Below, piece by piece: positions 48,057-58,622 of a stretch of 64,000 nt of DNA (the stretch's first letter is position 1; the number at the start of each line of letters is the position of its first letter). The stretch covers positions 77,900,862 through 77,964,861 of the forward strand of contig NC_080584.1 of the NCBI RefSeq assembly GCF_029962835.1, in the 5' to 3' direction. The stretch comes from Magnolia sinica. Taxonomy: Eukaryota > Streptophyta > Magnoliopsida > Magnoliales > Magnoliaceae. Position numbers and translations under genes: made by a program. The notes beneath the pieces are model-generated. The model saw only the letters and a program-made list of their open reading frames with translations. It was not told where the DNA came from and did no database searches.

Positions 48057-49292
48057 GTTTCCCATTTAAAGATATCCATTTCATTTATTGGTACCACCAT
48101 GCAGAAGCTCTGCAAAAAGTCTGGTCTGTCTGATGTCCGGTGCGTTGTATTTTTGGGTTTTAAAAATAAAGAAATTCAGGCTCGGAATAGATATCGGGTA
48201 CGGAGGTTGGAGCGAAGAATGATTATGAGCAGATAGCCGAGACAGTCGTACGGATCAACTGCCAACCAGTACTGGAAAAACCAGAATATTACAATTATTC
48301 ATTAGAACCATAATAGATCTTTCATCATCCCCAGCAAATTGATTATTCAGTTTATTGATTGGGGCTACATTTTACGAGTGATCTTAACCGTCCATACTTA
48401 TAGGATAATGATCCAATACATAGAGCCATGAAATGCATACTGCACCAACTGGATAGTTCAGATCAATCGATCGGATGGTCCAAGTGGTTGCTATTGCAAC
48501 CAGGAGCAATGAATTCCAAGTGCTCCGCAAGCAATGGATAATTCCTCTTAACATGCTCTGAAACGCTTCTCGAAGAAAGCTCCTCGTCAACATTCCTAGA
48601 ACAAACTTATTCTACAAATACATGTGTGGAGCCCCAACCTCGAAGATAAAAAATTATACTCATACAAAACAGGTGAGCCACACCATTTAAATTTATGCCT
48701 AAAACCACTAAAATCACGTGATGTGGCCCAACTTAGATTTTGAATAATCTGGATATTTAAGTGTTCAGTAATCCATGTGGGCCCCATTTTATTAATGGAT
48801 TCGATGATATATAATAAAACGTGACAGTGTGACCCATCAGTGTTTGAATCGATCTGACTTATCGAACATTGGGACAACTAGAAGGGGGACAGTTTATGAA
48901 GGTAGTGCATGTTGGCCACACATAGGTAGATGAATCGACTTCCTGCTTATCATATTTTATACAGCACCTCCCATTCTTTAAAAAAAAATAAATAAATAAA
49001 TAAAAATGGAAAAGACATGAGTTTTCGTGGATTGATGGCTTTTGTTGGAAGCATGAGAAATGTAAAATCTCTTCTTCCTTTTCTCTCTCTCTCTTTCCTT
49101 CTTGCACTGCAATCTCTAGCATTACTCCCACACAACCAATCACAGAGGGCCCGACCCTTCTTTCGCCCAGTGAGGTCTTTGAGCTGGGATTCTTCAGCCC
49201 TAAAAATTCCACAAATCGCTATGTCGGGATATGGTACCACAGCGTCCCGACCTGAACGGTGGTTTGGGTGGCCAACCGAGAAAACCCACTTA

Positions 49293-50050
49293 GGGCCTGT
49301 TTGGATGCCTGTAAGTTGGGTAAGTGGGAAGTGACTTACAGGGAAGTCACTTACAGGTGGTGTTTGGGGGAGAAAAATCACCTGTAAGTAACTTACAACC
49401 TGTAAGTCACTTAAGCAAATCTCTGAAGAAGTCATGTAAGTCACTTGGTGCTCAACGGTCAGATTTTTCAAATATCTCTTCGTCTTGCAATCTCTCTCTC
49501 TGCCTCATCTCTTCTCCTCCTAAAACGGTAGGGTTTCATCTACCGACGTTACTCTATAAGGCATCATCCAAACAGCACTTAAACGCACTCACGTGTCATG
49601 GGCCTCATCCGAACGGACCCAACATCTCATGAAACACCGTGGGCCTCGTGGTTGGTGATCTTGTGATGTTCTCGTAGTGTTGGTGAATCTCTCAGTTAGA
49701 ATGCAAGTAATTTCGATCTACATCGAATCTCTTAGATCCTCGAGAGAGTGAGAAAAACTTGATGATGCGCTGCCCTTGGAAATTACATCAGATTGCACAA
49801 TTGGAATGCAAGTAATTTAAAAATTGAGTTATCACTCCATATTATAGATTTTTGGAATTCGTATAATGTTCGTCTTGATGGGCTTAACAAAATAGCATAT
49901 ATGATCCCATGTTTTTTTTCATTAGAATGATTCCCCAATCTAAGCTATGCTCGATGTGAATATATATAAAAAGTAACTTACCTGTAAGTGACTTACAACT
50001 TACATCCAAACAAATTACCTGTAAGAACTTACAGGCATCCAAACAGGCCC
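49293..50050. mobile_element. PIF/Harbinger-type MITE in SRLK3 exon 1
   Basis: The ends GGGCCTGTTTGGATGCCTG and its exact inverse are perfect over 23 bp. TTA is duplicated on both sides (49290-49292, 50051-50053). SRLK2 shows the empty site (CACTTAAGG). Subterminal CTTACAGG / CCTGTAAG motifs recur inward from both ends. At 758 bp with no transposase frame it is non-autonomous. Confidence 0.9.
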
Positions 50051-50418
50051 TTAAGGATTCATCTGGGGTTTTCGCAGTAAGTGGGGAGGGCAATCTGGTG
50101 GTTTTAGATGGAAGAGGAAACACTCCCTGGTCATCAGGCACTTCCACTGCATCGAACGATACAACCGCAACGCTTGAACACATAGGCAATATCATTCTTA
50201 AGATTGGAAATTCAAATAGTAGCATCTTATGGGAGAGCTTCGATCATCCAACAGATTTGTTCCTACCGTTGATGAAGCTTAGGGCCGATCTAAAGACAGG
50301 AAAGATGACGATTCTAACATCTTGGAAGGGTGAAGAGGATCCTTCCCTAGGGAGTTTCACTTTAGGCCTTGAGCTTCATATGATACCACAAGTGCCCGTA
50401 TGAAATGGGTCAACCCGA

Positions 50419-50981
50419 TGTTGTCAGAAAAAGTCTTTAAGTCTGCTCGACCAGTCGAGGGTCCACTCAATCAGTCGAGGCCAGCTCGACTCGAAGTCCA
50501 GCGGCTTCGTCCTTTCGCTATTCCGTGTTGCTCGACCAGTCGAGGGGCTTGCTTGACCGATCAAGCGGGTTGTTCAACCAGTCGAGGTTACGCAGATTCT
50601 TGCGTGGATTCTGCACGAACTGCGTAAATTTGAGGCAGCTTCAAAGATGTACGAAAGGGGAGTTTCCTAAAATATAAATAGGGGTCACTGGGGCTATTTT
50701 AGGAGATTCTAAGGCTTTCTAAAGGAGTTCCAAGGGTTCTTAAAGAGTTTTAGAGTTTCTAAAGGGTGTAGCAGAGGTGATATTCAAGGTTGTTCGAATC
50801 GGGTAAGTCTTCTCCCTTTGTAATTTCTATTTCATAGTGGAATTCTGTCGCTTTGTGCCATGATTTTTTTCCACAAGGGTTTTCCATGTTAAATCTTTGT
50901 GTTCTCTTGTAATTGCTTGGTGCCATTAGATTACTATCCTAGATCTAAATCTGTGTGATTCCACAGCACAAATCTCCAACA
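50419..50981 (+). repeat. Copia 5' LTR
   Basis: TGTTGTCAG...CCAACA, 563 bp. It contains the palindromic motif CTCGACCAGTCGAG and variants three to four times (about 50436-50590) and a TATA-like ATATAAATAGGGG at about 50676. Confidence 0.9.
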
Positions 50982-53510
50982 AGTGGTATCAAAGCAATCG
51001 TTGGAGCACAGATCTGAATCTACAGGATTAATAATAATGGAAAGTACTAGGTATGAGACTGAGAAGTACTCAGAAAAAAATAATTTTGAATTATGGAAGA
51101 TTAAGATAATGAGTTCCTTAATCAAGCAAGGCGAAGATGGTGCTCTTGAGGAGCGAAAGTCTATTATGACCGATGATGATTGGAATACTCTTGATAAGAA
51201 GGCTTTATCATCGATCCGTTTATGTATCACAGATGAGGTTCTCTACAATGTCATGAGAGAGAATACTACGGCCAAGTTATGTACGAAGTTAGAAGATGTC
51301 TATGCGAAAAAATTCTCTGAAAATCGCCTACACTTGAAGCGGCAGTAGTATAACTTCAAGATGGCAGAGGGTGGAGATCTGGAGGCTCACATCAGCAACT
51401 TTAATAAATTAGTTTGCAAATTGCTAGATCTGGAGGAAGTGATGAAAGATGAAGAATAAGCATGTATGTTACTGAATTCTCTTCCGGCATCTTATGAGTC
51501 ATTCAAGGACACAATGTGCTCATCAAATAAAACCCTGAGTATCGACACTGTTATCTCAGCCCTTCAGGCTATGAGAAAGTTTAATGTTGACATGAGGATA
51601 TCTTCTAAGGTACTGCTTATAAGGGGTGAAAATTTTGAACAAGGTACAAGTTCTTTAGGTTCTAGATCCAAATCCAAGGGCAATGGCAAAAGAAAGGTAA
51701 AGTACTAGAATTGTGGGAAGGAATGACATGTGAAGAAGGATTGTGAAAATTCTAAATCGAAGAGAGAAGATTCTGAGGCTTCATACAGGGAGGCCAATGC
51801 TGCCATGTCAAATGGATCGAGTGAATGCGATGGTAATGTTTTGTCTGTGTCTACGATCAGAAGGCCTTACGATGATCGTAAGGGCGAATGAATTCTAGAC
51901 ACAGGAGCATCTTTTCATATGACTCCTCATCGGAGTTGGTTCACCAGCTACATTATTTATGGGCGCATGAAGATGTTTGATGGGGTGGAGCGTACCTTGA
52001 CTAATGTCAGGCACATTCCTGATTTGAAGCAGAATTTGATTTCTCATGGTGTACTTGAGGCAATGGGCTACAAATTCACATGTATTGATGGTGCTCTTAA
52101 TGTATCTAAGGGGACATGGGAAATCATAAAAGCACAATGACTTGGTAACATATATAGATTGATCGGGAGCACTTCAAAAGGTGGAGCTGCAGTGGATGTA
52201 GCGGATTCTACCTCTGCACATGTGTGGCATGCTGGGCATAGCCACATGAGCGGGCATGGCAGGAAGGCTGAGACGTGCGGACAGGGATACAAAGCAGGTG
52301 AAGCAACCACCTGTGAGAAGAATCACACGACATGATCGCAGGATATCGGCGATGTACATGGATGACTCCAATATCGTAAGGGATTCATCTTCTATTCAAA
52401 TGACTGTAGGTAAGCCTGATGTTAAGAAGTAAAAGGTGACTATGGGCGACGTGATGAATTCGTTGTATCAGATTGACATATGGGAGCGAGTGGAGCTTCC
52501 AGTGGGCCGAAGAGCAGTTGAATGTAGGTGGATCTTCAAAAGGATATAACATAGATATAGGGTGAGGTTGGTAGCGAATGGTTATGCTCAGAGAGAAGAG
52601 ATCGACTTCTTAGAGATATTCACGCCAACAGTATAACAGGTGTTTATTAGATCCGTGATTGGCGCTGGTTGGCCAATGTGATCTTGAACTGGAAGGATAG
52701 ATGTGGAGTCTGCACTTCTGTAAGAAAAATTGGAATATTAGATCTACATGAAGCAACCAGAGCGGTTCGAAGTTAAAGGACTTAGAAAAGACTTTGCAGG
52801 AGGTCGTAGTTTGACATGTCACCTGGGCAGTGGTTTGATTCCTTAATGGTGAGTTATGAATTGATGACATATAGGTCACCAATTATGACATGTCTGAAAT
52901 CAATGTACTAAAGACTCGGTTAAGTGAGACATTCAGGATGAAGGATCGGGGGGTTGGAAAGATGATTCTCAGCGTTTAGACTGAAAGAGGAGTAGGCTTT
53001 GGTTATCTCAGGTAAAATATCTTGGGTAGGTATTGATCAAGGAGGTGATGGACCTTGTAAAGTCAGAGAGCGTTCCCTATGCGTCTCTCCTCAAGTTTTC
53101 CTCAGGACATGTCTTAAAATAAATGAGGAAAAGCAGGATATCTCATGAGCTTTATTCAAATGCGGTTGACAGTGTATGCCATGGTCTGGATTAAATTGGT
53201 TATTTCACAAACTATCAGTGTTGTGAGCAAATATCCCGGCAAGCAATATTGGGTAGCGGTGAGATGGTAAGAAGACTATGTCTTTCCTTTTGAGAAGACA
53301 GGAGCAAAAGTGATTGAGCACGTGTATTTTGATCCGGCAAAGATGCTCACCTAGATCGTTCCTACAGAAAAGTTCAAGTTCTATGTAACTTCTCTGGGGT
53401 TGGCGATGGCATAAAAGAAAGACGGATTATGCACGGGAAGTTATGATGTGATGTAGAGATAACAGAAGAGGTCAAGAAGCTACACGGTTGAAGATTGAAG
53501 ACTTGGAGAT

Positions 53511-54053
53511 TGTTGTCAGAAAAAGTCTTCAAGCCTGCTCGACCAGTCGAGGGTCCACTTGATCGGTCGAGGCCAACTCGACTCGAAGTCCAGCGGCTTC
53601 ATCCTTTCGCTATTCTGTGTTGCTCGACCAGTCGAGGGGCCTGCTCGACCAGCGAGGCCCTCATTCAACTAGTCGAGGTTACGCAGATTCTTGCGCAAAT
53701 TCTGCGCGGACTGCGTAAATTTGAGGCAGTTTCAAGAATGTGCGAAAGGAGAGTTTCCTAAACTATAAATAGGGGTCCTTAGGGCTATTTTAGGGGATTC
53801 TAAGGCTTTCTAAAGGAGTTCCAAGGGTTCCTAGAGGGTGTAGCAAGGGTGAGATTCGAGGTAGTTCGAATCGGGTAAGACCTCTCTCTTTGTAATTTCT
53901 ATTTCATAGTGGAATTCTGTCGCTTTGTGCCGTGGTTTTTTTCTGCAAGGGTTTTCCACGTTAAATATTTGTGTTCTCTTGTGATTGCTTGGTGCCATTG
54001 GATTGTTATCCTAGATCTAGATCTGTGTGATTCCGCAGTACAAATCCTCAGCA
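53511..54053 (+). repeat. Copia 3' LTR
   Basis: TGTTGTCAG...CTCAGCA, 543 bp, after the purine tract ACTTGGAGAT. It is close to the 5' LTR but differs by small gaps and substitutions, e.g. a shortened 'ggttcttaaagagttttagagtttctaaa' region. Confidence 0.9.
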
Positions 54054-54934
54054 CCCGATACTGGTGAAGCGGGCAATGGAATGGAAGGATATTCATTGGG
54101 ATGCCGTACATGTACAACATCTACCTTAACGGTCCCAACTTGGTTACAGATGAAGAGAAGAAGACAATTTACTTCACATATTCTTACTACACTGAAGAAT
54201 ATACAAGAATGTGGATTGAATGGTCAGGTGTGTTCAAGACGTCGAATTGGAACATACAAAGGAAAGATTGGTCCATTCAACGGATGCACATGCGTACGAG
54301 GTGCGGCCTTTATGGCCTGTGCGGGCCGTTTGGGATTTGCAAGGAGTTGGGCTCGCGGATATGTGTCTATATGTAAGGATTTGAGCCTAAGTCGATTGCT
54401 GAGTGGAGTGGTAGGAATTGGTCAGGAGGATGTGTAAGGAAAGCCCAGTTGAATTGTAGTAGTGGAGGGAAAGGAAATGGATTTTTGAAGATTGAAGGAT
54501 TGAAAATGCCAGAATTTGCAGATTGGAAGCGTGGCATGGGTGATGGAAAGACCTACGAAGATGACAGTCTGAAGAACTGTTCTTGTATCGCCCTCGCCTA
54601 TGTTAGTGGAAATGGGTGTATGAACTGGGGTGGAGATTTGATCGATAATGAAGAATTCAGCTCTGGTGGAGAGAATCTTTACATCCGTCTGGCAGATTCC
54701 GAACTCTGTATGCCTAACTCTCTTTTAATTCTTTCTAGTTAAACATTTTGCATTTGATATTTCTTGAATTTTATTTTTCTTTCCTGTCATGATCAACGGC
54801 TCGTGTGGCTCCATTGGGTTCCACTGGGGCCCACATTTAGAGGTAACCCAATGATCTGAATGAACTACCTTATGAATTTTCAATGAACTCAAACTCGACA
54901 GATTCCAAAACTCAATGATCAGGATCATTCCTCA

Positions 54935-56353
54935 CTACAAGAAAGTAGGCCTTTAGCCTCAATTTTTTAGCCTCGGTTCAAAAAAAGGAGGCTAAATATG
55001 GTTTTTAGCCTCGGTTGTAAAGGAACTGAGGTTAAAAATTCACTTTTTGCCTCGGTTGATGAGAAACTGAGGCCAAAACTCTTCCCTATTGCCTCGGTTG
55101 GTGAGAAACTGAGGCTAAAAGTCAGCCCTTTTGCGTCGGTTGGTGAGCAACTAAGGCCAAAAGTCTGCCCTCTTGCCTTAGTTGTTGAGAACTGAGGCCA
55201 AAAGTCTGCCCTTTTGCCTCGGTTAGCGAGCAACTGAGGCTAAAAGTCTGCCCTTTTGCCTCGGTTGGTGAGCAACTGAGGCTAAAAGTCTACCCTTTTG
55301 CCTCAGTTGTTGAGAACTGAGGCCAAAAGTCTGCCCTTTTGCCTCGGTTGTTGAGAAATTGAGACCAAAAGTCTGCCCTTTTGCCTCGGTTGGTGAGAAA
55401 TCGAGGCCAAAAGTCTGCCCTTTTGCCTCGGTTGGTGAGCAACCGAGGTTAAAAGTCTGCCTTTTTGCCTCAGTTGTTGAGAAACTGAGGCTAAAAGTCT
55501 GCCCTTTTGCCTCGGTTGGTGAGAAACTGAGGCCAAAAGTCTGTCATTTTGCCTCGATTGGTGAGCAATTGAGGCCAAAAGTCTGCCCTTTTGCCTCGGT
55601 TGGTGAGCAACTGAGGTTAAAAGTTTGCCCTTTTGCCTCAATTGGTGAGAAACTGAGGCTAAAAGTTTACCATTTTGCCTCGGTTGGTGAGCAACTAAAG
55701 CTAAAAGTATGCCATTTTGCTTCGGTTATTGAAAACTGAGGCTAAAAGCATACCTTTTTGCCTCGGTTATTGAAAACTAAGGCCAAATGTCTACCCTTTT
55801 GTCTGGCCAAAAGTCAGCAATTTTGCCTCGGTTGGTGAGAAATTGAGGCCAAAAGTTTGCCATTTTGCCTCAGTTGGTGAGCAACCGAGGCAAAAAGTCT
55901 ACCCTTTTGCCTTGGTTGGTGAACAACTGAGGCCAAATGTCTACCCTTTTACCTCGGTTGGTGAGTAACTGAGGCCAAAAGTCTATCATTTTGCCTCGGT
56001 TGGTTAGTAACCGAGGCTAAAAGTCTGTCCATCATTTTTGGAAACTCATTTATGGAAGTGGGCCGAAAAATTATTTCACGAAGACGTCTATCATTGAAGC
56101 CTTCTTGAGGCTACCGAACTCATCACGGTGGGCCACGGTAAGATTTCAAAGGTAAATGGTCCCATCATCACTAATCCATATATTATGGTCCATTAGAGTG
56201 TTGAATCAGCCTACTATTTTGGGTCCCATTCTAAAATAATATGTCATAAGAGATGGATGGAGCGGATGCCATGTCATGGTGGGCCCTACTGAGCTCTTTG
56301 CTTCATGGGCCGGCCAAGCCTTTTTGCCTCGGTTATTGAAAACTGAGGCCAAT
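54935..56353. mobile_element. CACTA (En/Spm) transposon end with subterminal hairpin repeats
   Basis: The sequence turns from SRLK3 intron into CACTACAAGAAAG, the classic CACTA terminus, at 54935. It is followed by TTTAGCCTC motifs and the 42-bp array described separately. One further copy of the repeat motif (CCTCGGTTATTGAAAACTGAGG) lies at about 56330-56353. No opposite terminus (CTTGTAGTG) is seen downstream in the window and no transposase frame is visible. This is one end of a non-autonomous or truncated element. Confidence 0.8.
54978..56025. repeat. 42-bp tandem array of hairpin units (about 24 copies)
   Basis: A typical unit reads GCCTCGGTTGGTGAGAAACT then GAGGCCAAAAGTCTGCCCTTTT. CCTCGGTT pairs with AACTGAGG inside every unit, giving a short stem-loop. 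The unit is a multiple of three, which creates long open frames on both strands (for example 55359-55739 plus and 55303-55641 minus) with a 14-residue period. These are artefacts of the repeat. Units vary by scattered substitutions and a few 1-3 bp losses. Confidence 0.9.
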
Positions 56354-56400
56354 GTCACAAAGTAGCAAGGGTAATTTCGACTTTCTAAAGTTATAGTGGC
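56025..56400. other. Spacer with dispersed-repeat pieces
   Basis: It contains 'ggtgggccacggt' and 'catggtgggccctact' motifs of the common dispersed family and the outlying CACTA subterminal motif. No gene is seen. Confidence 0.4.
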
Positions 56401-56913
56401 ATTTTCGTCATTTCCGATAAAGTCCAGCTACAAAAGCAAGCCGCCGTTCCTCTCACTGGCTTTTCGGCCAAAAGGTCTCCAAGCAAGTCTCCGAAACCCT
56501 CATTTCTCTTGATTTTTGCTCGGAAATCGCCATTTCTTTCTTCAGTTCCAACCATTTCGTCGATTGATGGCAAAAGGAGCTTTGGAATTCTTGTTTATCA
56601 GACGTGCAGGTCGGTATTGCTCTTGTTCCCGCATTTTCTCGTTAAATCTCATTGAAGATCGGATGTTCTAGCTCTCAATTTCATTTTTCGTGATTTGTTT
56701 GGAATTTCTTTGCTGTTTTCTGTTTTTTCTCGATCGAGAACCCTAGATCGTCTGGTTTAGAGAGGAATGTAGAGATTTTTCCTTTTTTTTTGTGGAATTC
56801 TGTCAGATTCCCATAAAGAAGACCTTTATGATTTCCTTGTTTGCAGATTTTGATTCTTTTCGCAAGTTTTCGAATTGCTAGAAGACCTTATCATTCAGAT
56901 CTAGATCCAAATC

Positions 56914-56983
<70 letters not shown>

Positions 56984-57054
56984 TGGAAGAAGGAGAGCTG
57001 CTAGAAGACCTCCTTATCATTCAGATCCAGATCCAGATCCAAATCAGTTCAAGG
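56400..57054 (+). other. Possible 5' untranslated exons of the GH28 gene
   Basis: Pyrimidine-rich, low-repeat sequence that looks like a leader. Candidate donors are GCAG|GTCGG near 56608 and TTCAAG|GTAAGCTT at 57053. The second is convincing and could splice to the acceptor TTGTTGCAG at 58611. It includes a 64-bp CT run (56917-56980) bracketed by a duplicated block with CTAGAAGACC...TTATCATTCAGATC. This is an inference; no transcript evidence is available. Confidence 0.35.
56917..56980. repeat. (CT)n microsatellite
   Basis: 64 bp of CT. A block of about 45 bp (gctagaagacc...tcattcagatc...atccaaatc) occurs on both sides (56875-56914 and 56998-57044). Confidence 0.9.
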
Positions 57055-58611
57055 TAAGCTTAATTCTTTTCATTTCGCTCCTTCCGCTCCTTTTCTCTCG
57101 ATCTCAAATTTGATCAGATTAGGAGAATAGAGAAAGATCTGTTATGTATTATATTTTTTAGGAGCATGCACTTCCTGCATACCACTTCCCTCTGCTAGCA
57201 GAAAATGATCCTCATTGGAGATGGATGTGATTCATCTTCAATTTAGATAATTTTGCATTTGGGAGCGGTTGTGGATATGGCATTATCTTAATTCATGAGA
57301 AGGGTTAGTTTTGGTTGGATGAAATAAATTCGAACGTTGGCCCAACGGGATTCAGCATCCATACCTAATCTGATTGATTTTCATACACATTTTCTATTTT
57401 TGGTAGGTAGTTGACAAATCAATCAGGGCAAGAGCTAAATGGCTGACTCTGTTTTTTGTTTTCTTTGGAATGATGAAGTGCTTACTGTGTGTTTTGGTTG
57501 TACCCCAAATTGCGACTGAATAGGATATTTCAGCTGAATGAGATGCCATGAATTGTGCCAGATTTAGTGAGTGCATTGTGTCTGAACCTTTTTTTTAAAA
57601 AAAAAAAGAACCTGGCCTTGTATTTTGATTGGTGGAAAAATGACACAAATTCCAAACCTGATAGTTGGTATATTGTGCAATATTCTTGTCAGGGTATTTA
57701 GTATTGTGTACAAATTTCACGGCCTTGATCCAAAAGCTCCACTGCAGTAGACATGCTAGCCAGCCCAGCTCCAATGATAGCAACTTTAAGCTTGGGGCCC
57801 CGATAATGCTCAGGTTCTGGTGGAAACAATCAAAATTGTTCGGCGGATGGTCAGATGTGTAACAATGGTGTTACTATGTTAGTAATCTATTATTCACGTG
57901 GCATGCAGATGATAATTCAAAACAATTAAAATTTTCGTTTGCATTCACACACATGATTAACTTTGCCTCAAGCATAAGATACGAGATAGAAAATGGAAAT
58001 TACAAAGGCATTAATCTCTCCATGGAACTTCATTTCTTCAAAAAAGAGCATGCAGCAAGTGTAAACATCATTTTTTAAAAAAAGACTTATTGGTAAGATG
58101 GAAAATTTCCTCACCATCTTCTCACTTATTTCTATACTCTTGACCCTTTCTTTTGATTGTTATATAACTTGCACATTACACTTGTTCACTTTCTTTTTCA
58201 ATCCCCTACAATAGATAGGGTTATGGATTCAATGGTTATCCACTATGGAGGGTCCACCTGTCCACATTCTTCAACTGTACAACATACACAACTGCTGAAG
58301 TCAGATGCACCCTCACAAGCAAACATGTGTGTTGTATATACATGCACCCACACCAAATGCTAATACATAAACCATGAATCTTGTAATTTCCAAAATAGAC
58401 TATAATGTTAATTATCCGTGCTTCAATTAATTAGTAAACAAATGCAGTCAGTCAAGGATTCCAACAGCTGGTCCTAGTAAAGGCTAGTACCAATGATTCC
58501 AACAGTCAGTCAATGATTCCAACAAATGCTAATGATTTTTTTTAGCTCCTCTCCTTGAGCTCTCTTCTTTGGGCTGCTGCACTTGGCTTTTTATGTTGTT
58601 GATTGTTGCAG
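57055..58611. other. Putative leader intron, no gene seen
   Basis: AT-rich sequence with no supported coding frame. If the GH28 leader model is right, this is its first intron. Confidence 0.35.
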
Positions 58612-58622
58612 GAGGGAAGCTC

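Larger units (their letters stand above)
50419..54053 (+). mobile_element. Non-autonomous Ty1/copia element (TNT1-like) with target duplication, in SRLK3 exon 1
   Basis: LTRs are 50419-50981 and 53511-54053, flanked by CCCGA on both sides (50414-50418, 54054-54058). The primer site TGGTATCAAAGC (50984-50995) fits initiator Met tRNA. Gag-like sequence (FELWKIKIMSSLIKQGEDGA, 51091-51150) is followed by a broken zinc knuckle (NCGKE-H-KKDC, about 51710-51750). A protease start DTGASFHMTPHRSW (about 51900-51940) and a short gag-pre-integrase come next. The integrase core is missing, and the frame jumps to RT pieces (WERVELPVGRRAVECRWIF, about 52480-52540). Its proteins are disrupted. Confidence 0.9.
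49035..54709 (+). pseudogene. SRLK3: broken exon 1 copy of SRLK2
   Basis: The ATG context and signal peptide (MAFVGSMRNVKSLLPFL) match SRLK2. An extra 2 bp in the CT run at about 49085-49095 then shifts the frame. A TGA (49254-49256, gtcccgaccTGAacg) replaces a sense codon of the VPPQTVVWV region. A Harbinger-type MITE (49293-50050) and a copia element (50419-54053) split the exon. A TAA at 54374-54376 follows ICVYM, and two PAN cysteines are changed (TYEDDSLKNC against TCEDDCLKNC in SRLK2). The exon 1 donor (CTCT|GTATGCC, about 54707) survives, and about 225 bp of intron 1 follow before a CACTA end. All kinase exons are absent, so no receptor can be made. Confidence 0.9.
46790..54934 (+). 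repeat. Segmental duplication, copy 2
   Basis: Collinear with 26110-29913. The extra length is accounted for by a 758-bp MITE (49293-50050) and a 3.6-kb copia element (50419-54053). The right end is the CACTA terminus at 54935; the left end is a TA run near 46790. Confidence 0.85.

Noticed and set aside
50400-50627. 75-residue frame in the copia 5' LTR
   Set aside because: It lies across the SRLK3/LTR junction and the palindrome repeats and has no independent coding signal. The matching frame in the 3' LTR (53495-53761) is the same artefact.
55303-55739. Long overlapping open frames on both strands with 14-residue repeats
   Set aside because: They are produced by the 42-bp (multiple of three) CACTA-end array. 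Residues follow the DNA repeat and no start or gene context supports a protein.
54978-56025. CRISPR-like look of regularly spaced repeats
   Set aside because: Units are contiguous without unique spacers, and the DNA is clearly plant nuclear sequence with a CACTA terminus.
56841-57113. 90-residue frame with a long Ser/Leu run
   Set aside because: The run is the translated CT microsatellite; the flanks look like leader and intron sequence.
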